From Symmetrospora coprosmae (taxonomy: Eukaryota > Basidiomycota > Cystobasidiomycetes > Symmetrosporaceae), in the NCBI GenBank assembly GCA_008802785.1, contig VUYT01000036.1, positions 117,196 to 181,195 of the forward strand: a stretch of 64,000 nucleotides of DNA, given 5' to 3'. The position numbers were made by a program, and so were the translations under genes. Of this stretch, positions 34,286 to 48,000 are shown piece after piece. Each line of letters starts with the position of its first letter. Within the stretch, counting starts at the first letter, position 1. A model generated the notes under the pieces. The model ran no database searches. It saw only the letters and a program-made list of their open reading frames with translations, and was not told the origin of the DNA.

Positions 34286-35253
34286 GCTTTCTTCCTTGAT
34301 GCTGTTGCAACTTCAGAGGGCAATGTGGAGATTTGGGGAAGAACAAGAGGGAGGGGAAGAGAGGAGAACGATTCAGATGAAGGAGACAGTGGAGATGAGC
34401 GTGAAGCTGAGCGTGAAGCCGGACTTTGGGTTGAGTGCGGGGCAAAGCAAGCACACAGAGCCAAGGAGTCGTCCCCCCCACCGCAGTGGACCACAAATCT
34501 GGGGAGCTGCGGGACTCCGGAATCGAGTGGGTCGAGAGCGGGTCGTCACTGGCCCTCTAATCAGGCGTTACGGCATTCCTGATCAGGTACGCGCAGCAAA
34601 ATGGCTTGTCCTCCACCTTAATAGTACCTGCGTATCGCCACTCGTTGAGGCCCCACCGCCTGGCTTGACAGCTTCGCGCTAAACTTCCTCTCGTCACCGG
34701 TGTGCTCGTATAGGGGAAGAAAGCGGGGGCCCGCGGTCTGCCACGCTTGCGGCCGCCGTGCGCCGAGACTGCGGGGACCGGAAACTTTTCGGCCCGTAGC
34801 TCCGCCCGATGCCGTCAGCCCGATGCGATTGGTTGAGTGGGAGCTGATTTCGCGTTTCGACTTCGAATATGTGCTGTCCGCGCATTTTGCGCTACCTATG
34901 TTTCCATGGTTTTCGGGCATATAAGTGGAACGCGGGCACAAGGCCGTTTGCAATTGGGCGCGCGTGTTGGGGAGTGGGGCAGCGTGCTAGTGGGATGTTG
35001 GGGATGTGGGGGGCCCTCGCAGTCCGCACAGCATCGATGGTGAAGCGCGCAGTAGCATTGCAGATGTCGAGATCCGCCGTATGCCCGACGGGCATGCAGA
35101 CAGCGCAGGGCGTGGTCATGTCTGCTTGCACTGTGTGAAGGGAAGTTGCCACCACGCGCGTGCGGGACGGTGAAGACTGCCTGCCTCTGCCTTGCGAACC
35201 GGACGACCTCGCAGAAGCTGTCTGAGTGCCCAGTACTGATCGCCATAAGCGCA
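34286..35253. promoter_or_regulatory. Divergent promoter of the transporter / alpha-glucosidase pair
   Basis: 968 bp between two divergent start codons. A CGG-AAACTTTT-CGG element at 34779-34792 fits the AmyR consensus CGG-N8-(C/A)GG of alpha-glucan regulons. CreA/Mig1-like boxes (SYGGRG) occur at 34723-34728 and 34771-34776 (GCGGGG), 34974-34979 and 35006-35011 (GTGGGG), and inverted at 34476-34481. A CATATAAG sequence at about 34918-34925 is a TATA candidate for the glucosidase. These are sequence matches; induction by alpha-glucosides and glucose repression are inferences. Such motifs also occur by chance in G+C-rich DNA. Confidence 0.5.
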
Positions 35254-37890
<2,637 letters not shown>

Positions 37891-37999
37891 ATTCAATGGT
37901 AGACAGCATAAATTAGCATAGCACGACAGAAGACAGTTTTGTGATGGCCGCCAAGGATTGAGAGAGTACTATTGAGCAAATCGACGCCGGCGTACAGCA

Positions 38000-38372
38000 T
38001 CCTGAGCGAACGCATGACCATTTCGACTCAAGACGATGTCTTTATCCCAGACGATCCCTAACCTAGTTCCTGTGAAACAAACGTGAGCGAAAGGACCAGT
38101 GATGCCATAGAGTGTTATACGAGCCGTGACGTGTTGACGACTAAGAGGCTGCTTGTAAGATGCCGATGTACTTAGTGCATGTGGACAGGCACGTCGTACT
38201 CGGCCTTCTCGTCGCGGACATCTCGGCCGCCATCGACGTGAGCGCGAACTGTTCAATGTGCGTCGAAGCGAACTTGCGGGCCGAGACCTTGTGCTCGAAG
38301 AGAAGGTCGAGCTCGGCGTAGGTGCGTCCCTTTGGCTCCGGAAGGCGGGAATGCGCCCGAAGATTGGGACCG
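38000..38372 (-). pseudogene. Relic of the sugar transporter 3' end
   Basis: About 370 bp here repeat 31355-31733, the last transporter exon plus its 3' flank, with roughly 80-85% visible identity. The minus strand still encodes [20 protein letters not shown] and [14 protein letters not shown], but 2 extra bases near 38234 shift the frame just after that, and nothing upstream of the final exon is present. Shared flank includes the stretch around ATACGAGCCGTGACGTGTTG. It sits between the convergent alpha-glucosidase and TIM50 genes. A continuous minus-strand frame joins it to the TIM50 3' region by chance. Confidence 0.85.
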
Positions 38373-38502
38373 TCGAGAACGAAGCGGGAGAAAACGATGC
38401 GAGCTGGTGTGAGAGGGGCTTGCTTTGCCTTGCCATTACATTGAGCTGTCATTGTTTGATCGCCTTTATATCGTATGGACACACACAGCTCGTCTAATAT
38501 CG

Positions 38503-40496
38503 TTAGTTTGCGCTCGTCGAGCTCTGCGAAGCCTGGGCAGCCTGCTCTGGTGGCGGAGGAGCTGAGGAAGAACACGACAGGCGCGCAGACATTGGTCAGC
38601 GCGCAAAACTCTGACAGTGGCACCTGTCACACTCCGAGTAAACTCACGTGGCATTCCAACGAGTGCCGCTGCCCAGGTAGCGACAGAGCTCGTCATTGCC
38701 GCCTGCGCCTTCTCCTGGTCCTCCTTCATGGCCTGCTCGATGATGGGCTTCTGCTCGGCCCACCACTTCTGCTCCTCGAGGTACGACTTCTGGTAAAACT
38801 CTCGGCCGAGCTCGAGTGCCGTCTTTGGTGGCCCAGCTTCCCGCTTGGATGCCTGCGGGACAGAGTACGGTCAGTACCCAACTTCGAGGGCAGGTGCATT
38901 CCTCATCCGGAGCAGGCTACACTCACCCCGCTTCCACCGAAAAGGCTTCCGAACCCGCCACCCAGCTTGCCCTTTTTGCCTGCCTGGCTCTGCTCCCACT
39001 GCTCGAGTGCAGCCTGCTTCTGCTTGCGCTCCACCTCGGCCCAGGCCGTCGGGATGTGCGTGTCTCTGTACTTTGTGAGGACGGGCCTGACGTCCGGGAC
39101 GGCGTAGATGGCGATGGCCTCGAGGAACGGAATCATGGCTACGAGGTCGGAGTCGTCGCGGTTGCCCTTCCACGGCTTGAGCGTGTACGCATTCTCCGGC
39201 TGCGCAGCGACGTGGTTGGGGACCGTGTCGAGCTGGACGACCTTGCTCAAGTCGCGGCCGAGGTAAGACAGGTCCTTGATGACGTCCTTGTGCTCCTTGC
39301 TGTAGCGCGTGCAGTCGCGGTAAAGCTTGTACAGCACAAAGATGCCGTGCGGATCGAGCTTCTCCACAATGGGGATGGCCGTGTATGCCGGCTGCGAGGT
39401 GAAGAGCACAATCTCGTAAAACTGCGATAGGTAGGCAAGGAAGTAGTCGAGGCCCGGCCGCTTGGCTGTCCGCCAGCCGTGTTCGCGGCTCCAAGCGGAG
39501 TGGATGAGCAGGTCGTCGAGCGAGAGGACAAGGGTGTAGGGCTTCTGATGCGGTGGTGGCAAGACGTCTGGCAGCAGAGGCTCCCATGCAGGCTTGTTAA
39601 AGTACTGTAAGATAATGAGCGGGGGAAGAGAGTCAGTCTAGCCGACTGGTAAGCATCGCTACGACGACGACACTCACATCGAGCGTATCCCAGAAGCGAG
39701 CTTGCCCTCTCTGCCACCGCCCTTCGAGGCCTTCTTCGACGGTCACATTCCTGCCTAGCCTCAGCTTCTCCTTCTCAGAGTCCCAGTCCCTTCCCATCGA
39801 CCAGGCCACAGCTCCAGCTCCGACAGCAAAGACACCCAGGGTAGCTCGGCCCAGATTCCTCCGCTTCCGATCAATGGACGACTCGGGCCGTTTGCCAGCT
39901 GTCGAGCGGGCTCCTGTGCGCTCCTGGGGCGACGCAGGGACCTCTGTCGCGTCGAGGTACTGCGAGACGAGCGAGGCCGAAGCGGTGAGGCTCGTATTTG
40001 ATGCAGTGGGGACGGGTGCTTCGGCGGCGGCAGAAGAAGGAGGAGAAGCGGGTGTTTCGAGAGGGATCTGGGTATTGACTGCGATGGGGGCTGCGCCTGT
40101 TGCAGGGTTGCTCGCATCGGCTGCTCCTGCAGGCATGGCTGCCGGGATAGCATCGGGATTGACGGGTGCAGCCGGGGCGGACTCTGCAGCTGGCCGAGAC
40201 CCGGATAGGTTCGTGGTGTCGTGCGACGGTTCAGGCGATGCTGCGGCTGTCGCTGCTGCAGCTTGTCCCTTCTTGCTCTTCTTGCCGCTACCGGACGAAG
40301 GTGGAGGCGGAGGCGGCATCGGCTGGCCGGCCTGCGTAGCATAGCCATTCACGCTGCATCGCGAGCGTGCGCCCAGCAGTCTGGACGAGGATGAGGATGC
40401 AGCTGGAACTGTGCACTGTGCTGGTGCGGCTGCCACTCCTGCTGCTGCTGCCCCTTGGCGCAGAGCTGACGTCGCTGAGCGCAGGAAGGGCTGCAT
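38503..40496 (-). CDS. TIM50: Mitochondrial inner-membrane translocase subunit Tim50
   Basis: Receptor of the TIM23 complex that takes presequence proteins from the outer-membrane translocase. Four exons: 40496-39678, 39604-38927, 38852-38648 and 38561-38503, about 586 residues. The N-terminus (MQPFLRSATSALRQG) is a basic mitochondrial presequence, followed by an Ala/Pro-rich stretch, one hydrophobic segment (LGVFAVGAGAVAW) and the FCP1-like domain: YFNKPAWEPLLPD, TLVLSLDDLLIHS, SREHGWRTAKRPGLDYFL, FTSQPAYTAIPIVEKLDP and NDP-type YRDCTRYSKEHKD. The phosphatase motif is degenerate, as in other Tim50 proteins. The tail after the last intron is a Pro run and QAAQASQSS. It shares a 240-bp promoter with TOM7. 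Confidence 0.95.
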
Positions 40497-40736
40497 GGGG
40501 GGTGTTTAGTGCTGCACTGCTCTGCTCTGCAGGACTGAGCAGGTGGTGGATATGCGTCTGCTGCTATGTCTTCCCTTCTCTGCTATGTGTGACGGTGCGA
40601 ACGGGGAAGAGAGTCAGTGACGGTGTCGCCTCCCTCTAAATTTCCGGGCAGGGGGCAAGCAAGGGCTGCGCACACACACACACACACATCTCTCTGCTTT
40701 ATACCCCCAAACCCTCATCTATACACACTATACACA
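40497..40736. promoter_or_regulatory. 240-bp divergent promoter of TIM50 and TOM7
   Basis: The start codons of TIM50 (minus) and TOM7 (plus) are 240 bp apart. The spacer holds a (CA)9 tract at 40671-40688 and a TTTATACC element about 35 bp upstream of the TOM7 ATG. Both products are mitochondrial protein-import components, so shared control is plausible (inference). Confidence 0.6.
40671..40688. repeat. (CA)9 dinucleotide repeat
   Basis: Nine uninterrupted CA units in the TIM50/TOM7 divergent promoter, about 50 bp upstream of the TOM7 ATG. Confidence 0.9.
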
Positions 40737-41297
40737 ATGGCATTGCAGCTCGGACTGTCGACCGACAATAAGGTGCGTCCATGCACTCCCGAGGCTCCAG
40801 GACGGCGTGAACTGACTGACCTGGCTCTCGTGTGGCCTGCGCTCTAGATCCGCATCCTCAGCGTGCGTGCAGGGACAGGAGCGTCGTAACTGCTCGCGCG
40901 AACTACAGCCTGACGATTCGCTCTCTACGCTCTATGTATGCTCCCGCTTGTCCACGCCCTTGGCGCCAACCGCGACAGGCCATCGAGGTCGGAAAGACGT
41001 ACGCCACCGCCTCGTCGAGGGCGAATGCTACGGACCGTCCGCGTTGCGGGCAGCTGACTCTACATCCCTATTCCTTCTGCCTGTCATGTCGCTCTAGCAT
41101 CGTGCAGTGGGGATGGGTCCCTGCGATCCTCTTCATCGGCATCCAGAACACGTTCCCGAGACCTTCCTTCGTCAGGTGAGGCGAGCGAGGGCATTTCACC
41201 ATTCCCGCACACATGGCTGTCGTGCTGCATGGATGCTCACACTCACGCTGAGACGCCTTCCGACTCGCGTAACAGGCTCATCAGTCCGCTTGCATAA
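40737..41297 (+). CDS. TOM7: Outer-membrane translocase small subunit Tom7
   Basis: Tail-type membrane subunit of the mitochondrial TOM complex that modulates its assembly. The 56-residue protein is spread over five exons: 40737-40772, 40848-40862, 40979-40998, 41098-41175 and 41276-41297. The conserved Tom7 core is plain: IVQWGWVPAILFIGIQ membrane segment, then PRPSFVRLISPLA at the C-terminus. Exon 2 (15 nt, IRILS) and exon 3 (20 nt, AIEVGK plus two bases) are microexons; together they supply the amphipathic segment before the membrane helix. All splice sites are GT-AG and the phases agree. No ORF scan would find this gene because each exon is so short. Divergent partner: TIM50. Confidence 0.92.
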
Positions 41298-41606
41298 GGC
41301 GGTAGCGTCGCGCCTGCCGAATGCCAAAGATGTAGCAGGGCTTGCGCAGGAACGGATCCCATAATGTATGACCAGCACCCTACACAAGCTTACAGCAATC
41401 ATGTCTCTCTTGATTTCCGCGCGCTAGCTTGCTCTGACAATTAGCAAGCTGACTTCCGGGGGACATATACGTCTTTGGGAGGACAGCACTTCCCTAGCCG
41501 GGCTACTCTGCGCATACAACCGCAAGTACCGACGTACCACTGAAGCCAGATCGATACGGCAAACTGACCGGCACTGCTCCTGATGCCCCGTGCGCGGTGA
41601 GCAAGG
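41298..41606. other. Intergenic region
   Basis: 309 bp between TOM7 and the convergent membrane-protein ORF. No ORF, repeat or RNA-like element recognised. Confidence 0.3.
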
Positions 41607-42047
41607 CTAATGCGCCCAGCACATGTAGCACATCAAGAACGGCCTGCAGATGATTCCGAGCACGGCAGAGACGACAGCAACGATGACGTTCGCGGCGAGC
41701 GCAAATGGCACCATCACCAAGCAAGCCAGAAGGCATACGATGCTGGTGCCGACGTTGAGGAGGACCTCGGAGCAGCGGTGAGGCCAGGACTGCTTCGGCT
41801 TGGGCGCCACAGTTTTGCCCGTAGAGGCTCGCTGATGGCTCGCGGCGGACCTCGACGGGTCATACGGATGATCCGACGAGACGAGGGTATCGGCGTATGG
41901 CCAATTGTCACGGCGCCAGGTCTGCGAGACATAAGCCGGGGCTGGCTGCGTGACTGGTGGCTGTGATGCCGCTCCCATATATGCGGGTGGGTTGACGTTT
42001 TCAGAAGCGGCATGCTGCTCTCCAGTCGCAGTACTTTCGCGGATCAT
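41607..42047 (-). CDS. Hypothetical small membrane protein, Pro-rich N-terminus
   Basis: Single open frame from ATG at 42047 (MIRESTATGEQ) to the stop at 41607, about 146 residues; the frame continues upstream to 42242, but the CAG just before the ATG could be a splice acceptor. The first 95 residues are Pro/Ser/Tyr-rich and probably disordered. The last 50 residues form two closely spaced hydrophobic segments (SIVCLLACLVMVPFALAA and VIVAVVSAVLGIICRPF) ending MCYMCWAH. This hairpin layout resembles the small protein at 63.1 kb, without convincing residue identity. No family recognised, no function proposed. Confidence 0.5.
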   Translation of the reverse strand: MIRESTATGEQHAASENVNPPAYMGAASQPPVTQPAPAYVSQTWRRDNWPYADTLVSSDHPYDPSRSAASHQRASTGKTVAPKPKQSWPHRCSEVLLNVGTSIVCLLACLVMVPFALAANVIVAVVSAVLGIICRPFLMCYMCWAH

Positions 42048-42460
42048 GGCTGCGAGCGAGGTACCAACTACGAGATGAAGGTGGTCAGATTCGTCAATGC
42101 GTTGCTTTTCGAAGACTCTGTGGTCTGCGAGATACGAAACGACGAGGCTCACCGGGCCGGAATAGGTGCAGTGCGCTGCAATACGGCAGATAGAGAGAAG
42201 TAAAGAGGCTGGAGGCCACGCGCAGGAGCAAGGAATGCTCAATGCAAGGCGCGCTCAAAGTAGCAGTAGGATGCATCGGTCAGTCAGTCAGTCCCGTCAG
42301 TCTTCGTGTCAGGCGGCATAGCGGATGGTCACGTTGGATGAGGTAGACGCCGATCGAGATGGGATGGAATAATCTCGATGATGCTTTGACTACAGTTCCA
42401 TCTTGTCATCGCTCTCATGCAGCCGTATCACGTCTCCGAACGTGGCGCATGTCGGCCGAC

Positions 42461-43827
42461 CTACTTCCTCCTGCTCTGCTGCATGCCGAGGATCTGCACA
42501 ATGCGGATGAAGATGTTGATGACGTCCAGCTCGAATCGGATACTGCGTACGCGTCAGGAGCGCAGAGCATGTTGACAATCAGCTCATCCCGCTGCAGACT
42601 GGGCGGGCGAGCCTACGGTGGGACCTGACTCACGACTCTGCGACGGCATCGCTCTTGACCAGGCCCTGCTCGGCAAGGCGTGCGCGCTCGAGCAGCTTCT
42701 GCGTGTCGTACAGGCAGAAGCCGCCAAACACGGCGAGTCCGCCGTACAGCGAGACAGCCTGCGTGGCGGCCAGGGCTGCTGTTCCGACTGGTAGCACCAG
42801 CGGGGCGAGGCCAGAGAGAGCGACGACGCAAAGTCCCGCGAACAGAGGTCTGACAGTCGTTAGCGGATGGACGAATCGCAGTCGGTGGCGGAGGAACGAG
42901 TCAACGTCAGCCTTGCCACACTTGTGAACCGAGTCTGGTCGTTCCATGACGCACCCTCCGATGTACAGGTACTTATCGCTGCGGGCAGTTGCACCAACGT
43001 ATGCCAGACTTCCAACAACACCTGCGGTGTACAGGCCTGCCCGTGCTAGCAACGCCGGGCTAAAGAAGCTGGGAGGCGCGCAGGAAAAAAGGATTGTCAG
43101 CTGAGCCCGTAGCCAGGGCCCTGTTGCGGCGCTCAAGCTCACAAGAGAGGGGAAAGTGTCGCCGACTGCGCTAGGTTGAAGGCGATCCACCAGAAGTGCT
43201 TCTTGCCTGCTTGCTCAGGGGGCGTCGAGAGGGCGCCGTACATGGACCCGATGCTCGCAGCGAGGGAGACGCCCATGACGAGCCACGGGTTGGCGCGCAT
43301 GATGCGGAAGCTCGCGCCTGTCCGATGCAGCGCATATGCCGATGCTGCAGTGATGCTGAGGCCAGCCCCGACGTAACTGAAGGTCTGATTGAGGAATGAG
43401 GCCTCGAAGGCCGAGAGCGAGCCGCGCGTCTCGCGATTGTTGAAGAGAGTAAGGGCGCCTGCTCCTCCGAGGATGGCGGCGCTGGAGATGATTGCGGGCG
43501 TAAGCTCAAATGCGCCGAAAAGGCGGGAGAAAGAGAGAGTCGCACCCACCTGGTGGCGGCTATTCTGGTCCATTTGGCCTGGTCGTTTGGCCGCTGGATG
43601 ACCTGGTTGTCGGTCAGGGCTGTGAAGGTGCGCCTCTGTCCTGCAGTTCCCTTCCCGCTTGCTCGTGCGCTGCTCCGGAAGAGCAGGCTGTTGTTCAGGG
43701 GAGACGAGGCTTTGCCCTTCCTTGTGGCGGCTGACGACAGCTGTCTCCGGAGCGTCTGCTGCAGCAGAGAGCTCGATGGCCGGGAGCAGAACAGAAGGGA
43801 GCGCGATGCGAGTGTCGGCAGAGACAT
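42461..43827 (-). CDS. Mitochondrial Bax-inhibitor-like protein (GHITM/MICS1 type)
   Basis: Multi-pass protein of the Bax inhibitor-1 superfamily, mitochondrial branch, linked in other species to cristae structure and ion exchange. Five exons: 43827-43550, 43481-43143, 43068-42955, 42849-42634 and 42542-42461, about 342 residues. The N-terminus (MSLPTLASRSLLF, rich in Ser/Arg) looks like a mitochondrial presequence. Helices follow from about residue 95: SAAILGGAGALTLF, FSYVGAGLSITAASAY, MGVSLAASIGSMYGAL, GVVGSLAYVGATA, and GGPLFAGLCVVALSGLAPL. Family landmarks are GGLAVFGGFCLYDTQKLL and the C-terminal DVINIFIRIVQIL. Final exon recognition restores this ending; the unspliced frame stops earlier at 42630. 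Confidence 0.88.
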
Positions 43828-44122
43828 GGCTTGCTGATTTGGCGGGTGTGATATTGTGGTCTGCTGCTTGATGGAGGGGAGAGAAGAGACGGCTCCCTGT
43901 ACTTATCGTCGAGAGGTGATGATGCAGCCAGCCGGCGAAGGGGTGATCGGCGTGTGCCGACGCGGCCATCTGACGTGAGCTGCCAGTCGTGGAGGCAGCG
44001 ACGCGTGCAAGTACCTGCAGCAGCTCTCTCCTTCAATCCTCACTGATCTGACTGCAGGCTGCCCATCCATGCCCCCGTCTTGCTTGTCCTGCCAGTGCTC
44101 CTTCCCCTCCTCTGCCCTGATG

Positions 44123-44511
44123 CTACGCGTGCCGGAAGTAGTGGAGACCGCCCCAGTTGACAATGACAAAGACGAGGCCGGCAGGGATGCAGCATGGGAC
44201 GAGGTACTTGTAGTGCTCGTCGTTCTTGACGGCGTCCAGGATCTGTCATGGCGAGAACTGTCAGGGCGCCACTTTCGCTCCCACTGCAATTTGAGCCGAC
44301 CCCTCACCTTGTAGCCCGTGTCGGGCATGAAGGTCGAGAGCAGGACGGCGTACACCCCGACAGCGAACAGCAGGAGCGAGCCTGCGATGAGGCTGATGCC
44401 AAGGAGCAGCAGAGTGCCATCGCTCAGCGGCTCGGGCTTTGCAGAGTGGGCCTGCTGGTGTGACTGCCCACGAGCGCGTCGAGCGTCGCGTAGAGTCGCA
44501 GCAGGCTTCAT
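44123..44511 (-). CDS. PIG-Y-like subunit of GPI-GlcNAc transferase
   Basis: Two exons, 44511-44308 and 44242-44123, give 107 residues with two membrane segments: LLLLGISLIAGSLLLFAVGVYAVLLS (about residues 28-55) and PAGLVFVIVNWGGL near the end. The motif PDTGYKILDAVKNDEHYKYL between them and the ending YFRHA match fungal PIG-Y-type proteins, small partners of the enzyme that starts glycosylphosphatidylinositol synthesis at the ER. The family assignment rests on this pattern and size (human PIG-Y has 71 residues), so moderate confidence. The open frame extends 42 codons upstream through a low-complexity Gln/Arg region that is probably 5' UTR. Confidence 0.65.
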
Positions 44512-44512
44512 C

Positions 44513-44555
44513 GCTGCGGTGCGGTGCGCTGCGCTGCGCTGCGATGCGATGCGAG
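44513..44555. repeat. GCTGC/GATGC-type short tandem repeat
   Basis: Imperfect five-base repeats (GCGGT, GCGCT, GCGAT) immediately upstream of a start codon. A related GCATC array occurs at 54351-54397 in another divergent promoter. Confidence 0.8.
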
Positions 44556-44690
44556 TCAGCGAGGCTGCACGCGCGAATCGGCGATGAGATTGCTCCTGCT
44601 GCTGCTGCTGCTGTCGTCTGGATCTGAGCAAGAGCAAGAGCCGTCAACTGCTTGAGCACGTCGAGCGAACCCCGCCCGATCGGGTCCCGT

Positions 44691-44713
44691 ATGCATGCAT
44701 GCATGCATGCATG
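44691..44713. repeat. (ATGC)n tetranucleotide repeat
   Basis: Almost six uninterrupted ATGC units in the divergent promoter between the PIG-Y-like gene and the helicase gene. The unit is self-complementary (GCAT), so the tract can form a hairpin. Confidence 0.9.
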
Positions 44714-45036
44714 GATAGACCGCATTCTCTCCCCTTGAACAGCTGCACAATCGACAATATTCGCCCTCTCTCCTATCGCAGCTCCATATGCCAGGTGCTC
44801 TGTCACACCTTACGCAAACAGTCCCTCCTCCTGCGACCCTAGACGGCTTTAGACCAGCAGCACCAGACAAGGACAGGCACAGCGTCATCGCATCGCGCTC
44901 GCTCGACACATCCGGCGCACCCTGGCAGCAAGACGGCAGAGATCCAACAGGCCATTGAGGCACCACAGATTCCCGCTCAGACATTGACCCTGAGCACGCT
45001 CTTATCCGTCACGCGCGAAGCTGCCACTCTCCCAAA

Positions 45037-48000
45037 ATGGCAAAGAAGAAAGCTCAGGTGGGTCCGTTGACGGCGAGCGAGGGATGTCGCCATTGACTGA
45101 TCCATGGGGCGCTGCATGCATCGCTGCTGCCACGCAGAACTCCGCTCGCGGCTTCGCTACGACCTCGACCATCAAGAAGAAAGAGCCAGAGCCAGAGCTG
45201 GAGCTGGAGAGGGAGTCATCTCAAGGTCCGATACCGACAGGTGGCGAAGACTCAGGTACCGCCGCAGCGCCTCATGCGGCCAGCAGTCAGTCAGTGCCCT
45301 CGACTGCGACCAACGCTTCGCCATCAAGCAGAAGGGCTGCAAACGATGGAACGCCCGTCAGCAGTGCCGCATCAGACTGGGACGCCAGCGAGGAGAAGCG
45401 CGCTCACGACGCCGAGCACGCACTGGCAGAGCGCGTCAGAGCGGCTTCGGAGAAGGAGCTCTCGAAAGCTTGGAAGGTCATCGAATACGAACGCCGCGTA
45501 TCAAGCAACCTGACGGAGTTCTCCTGGAATGATCCGACGAATGTCGTAAGTGATGGTCTCCAGGGCAGACAGTCGGCGCCTGCCGGAGAGGGCCAGGCTT
45601 GGGCTGATCTTCGGTGCGCGACGCTTTCCAGAGAGATCGCATTGTTGGACTAGCCCTGGCAGAGGGAAGCACCACTCCGCCCGTCCGATATTCGGAATCG
45701 GATGAAAAACTCCTGTCGCGGATAGCGGGCCTCTTCCTCATTCTGCGCAAATGCGGCTTCACGCAAGACCAGGTCGAAGAAAGCCTGCGTACGGTTCCAC
45801 GCTTGGAGCTTGACGATGCTCTTGACTGGGTGCGTCCTGATGCCGGGTTCCCCCGTACTTGAACTGATGATGCCATGTCCCGCATCTAGCTTTACCTACG
45901 CTATACGCCGGTCTTTCAGACCAGCGACCCTTTCGAAGTCCGCGTCAAGCCATACGGGCAGGGCTCCTGGCACGAGTCTTCTCCAGGACCACCTGCTGCA
46001 ACACCGAAAGAGCGGCCGGCGCTGGCGAAGCCAGTACCCACGCCAGTACCACCTGCTCCAGCTGCAAGTCCAGCGCCGACTAAGAAACCGCCTAATGAGA
46101 GTGGCGGCTCGGGTCTGCTCGCCTACCGCAGTCACAACTCGGACTCAGACTCCGCATCCGACTCCGACAGATCCGAAGCGCCAGATGAAGCAGTTCTGCC
46201 AGAGTCGGCTTCAGTCGGGCTATGCGGCTACGACACAGATGAGATGGAGGACAATCCAGACGCTGCTTACATCTCTACGAAAGTGCAGATCACGTCGCTG
46301 CAGCGCAAGCTCGGCATAGCAACCAAGGGAGGCGGCAAGAAGGGAGGTGCGAAGACCAAGGCGAGACCTACAGCGTCGGCTAAGGTCGCGAGCCAGGACG
46401 ACAGCGCGGACATTGCGCGACTGGAGGCCTTGGAGGCTCTGCTCAAGCGAGGTGAGCACCTTTGCGGATTAGCCACACATGGAGTGTCCTCCTCGACCTG
46501 ACGAGTTCCGCCAAACAGTCCAGCAGATGTACCTCTTTGATCAGAAGAGGGCAGAGGCAGCCTATCTGACGGAGCGGGCCAGAGTCGACAAGATTGAATT
46601 GGCGGAGCGACTCGCCGGCAAGGCGAAGACTCGCGAACAGAATGGAGACACTCAAGGATCGTCAGGATCCGCATCTACAGCCGAGACGCAGACAGCCTCG
46701 CCTGGTACCGATAGCCGAGATGCGACTGACATCATCAGCAAGACTAGCGAGGACGAGGACCTGTTCGGAGATATGCTGGAAGCGCCTGCCGAGCCAAGCC
46801 AAACCGAGTCGAGCGAGCCTGAGCGGAACTCCGCCGGGACGATCATCGCTGTCCGGGACGTTGGCCTGCCCAAGAACTATGCGGGAAAGACACCTCGCCT
46901 TCTGCTCGACGATGCACTCCGCAGACTAGACAAGTTCGCCAAGGTGACCTACCGAGTCATCAGCCGTAGCCGTGCCATACGGGCGGTCGCCACGATCCGC
47001 TGGGATTCTGGCCGGCTGGAGCAGTATGGCATGGAGGACGAGGCGTGCGAGACTCAGGAGCAGGCCTTCAACTATGCCGCGACACTCGCGCTGTTTGCCG
47101 TCTCACAGGATGGCAGCGCGCACCGGCTGCTTCCTGCCAAGTTCAGGGATCTGTGGGATGAGCTGGAGGGCCGCCAACGTGACGCCGAGAAGGCTGCCTA
47201 CGCGCTTCAAATGAAGATTTACACTGCGCTGGCTGAGGCCAGACGGGAGAACGCCGGCCCATCAGCCACAATAAAGCTGGCGCCTGGCGCAAGTGCGACT
47301 CGGCAAGTTGAGCTTGGAGCGGAGCAGGAAGCTGGCCCAGCCATGCTCAATGAGCCTGAGTCTGCGCCTCAAGAGAATCTCAAGGAGCAATTGGCACAGC
47401 GTCAGAGCTTGCCGAGCTATCAGGCCATGCTGGTACGTCGCCCAGTCCCTGCATGCTACACGTACGGCTGACGGTAACCTCCTTCCTTCCGCTGATACAG
47501 GCTGCTCGGCAAAGCCTGCCTATAGCTGCCTACAGAGACGCGATCGTGTCAACCATCGAGGGCAATCAGGTTGTGGTCTTGTGCGGAGAGACAGGATGGT
47601 GAGTGATCGGTCTTCCTGCGGAAAGCCGCAACCTCGTGGCTGAGCACAGGGATTCCGTGGAACAGCGGGAAGTCGACGCAAACACCAACAATGATTCTAG
47701 AAAGCCAGCTCGGCAAAGGTCAGCATGTCAAGATATACTGCACGGAGCCACGCCGGATCTCGGCCATTTCGCTCGCTCAGCGTGTCTCGCAGGAGCTTGG
47801 CGAAGCGCCCGGCGCGCTCGGTGGCCGCAACTCGTACATCGGGTACAATATTCGACTGGAGAGCAAAGTGTCGGCTGCAACACGCCTCACCTACGCAACC
47901 ACCGTGAGCGAACGGTCAGCATTCTCGAAAAGCGGGCTCGGCCTAGCTGATAATGATGTGGTTCTTCGCACAGGGTATACTGCTTCGGATGCTCGAAGGC

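Larger units (their letters stand above)
44512..45036. promoter_or_regulatory. Divergent promoter: PIG-Y-like / DHX29-like helicase
   Basis: 525 bp between divergent start codons. Includes a GC[T/A]GCG-type pentamer-like repeat just upstream of the PIG-Y-like ATG (44513-44555) and an (ATGC) tract at 44691-44713. No convincing TATA element. Confidence 0.45.

Noticed and set aside
38141-38623. Minus-strand frame joining the TIM50 3' region to the transporter tail as one protein
   Set aside because: The TIM50 part of this frame is an intron and the wrong frame of the last exon; the transporter part is a frameshifted relic. A chance read-through.
44512-44637. 42-residue N-terminal extension of the PIG-Y-like protein
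   Set aside because: Encoded by CAG and GATGC-type repeats and without an ATG in good context; more likely 5' leader.
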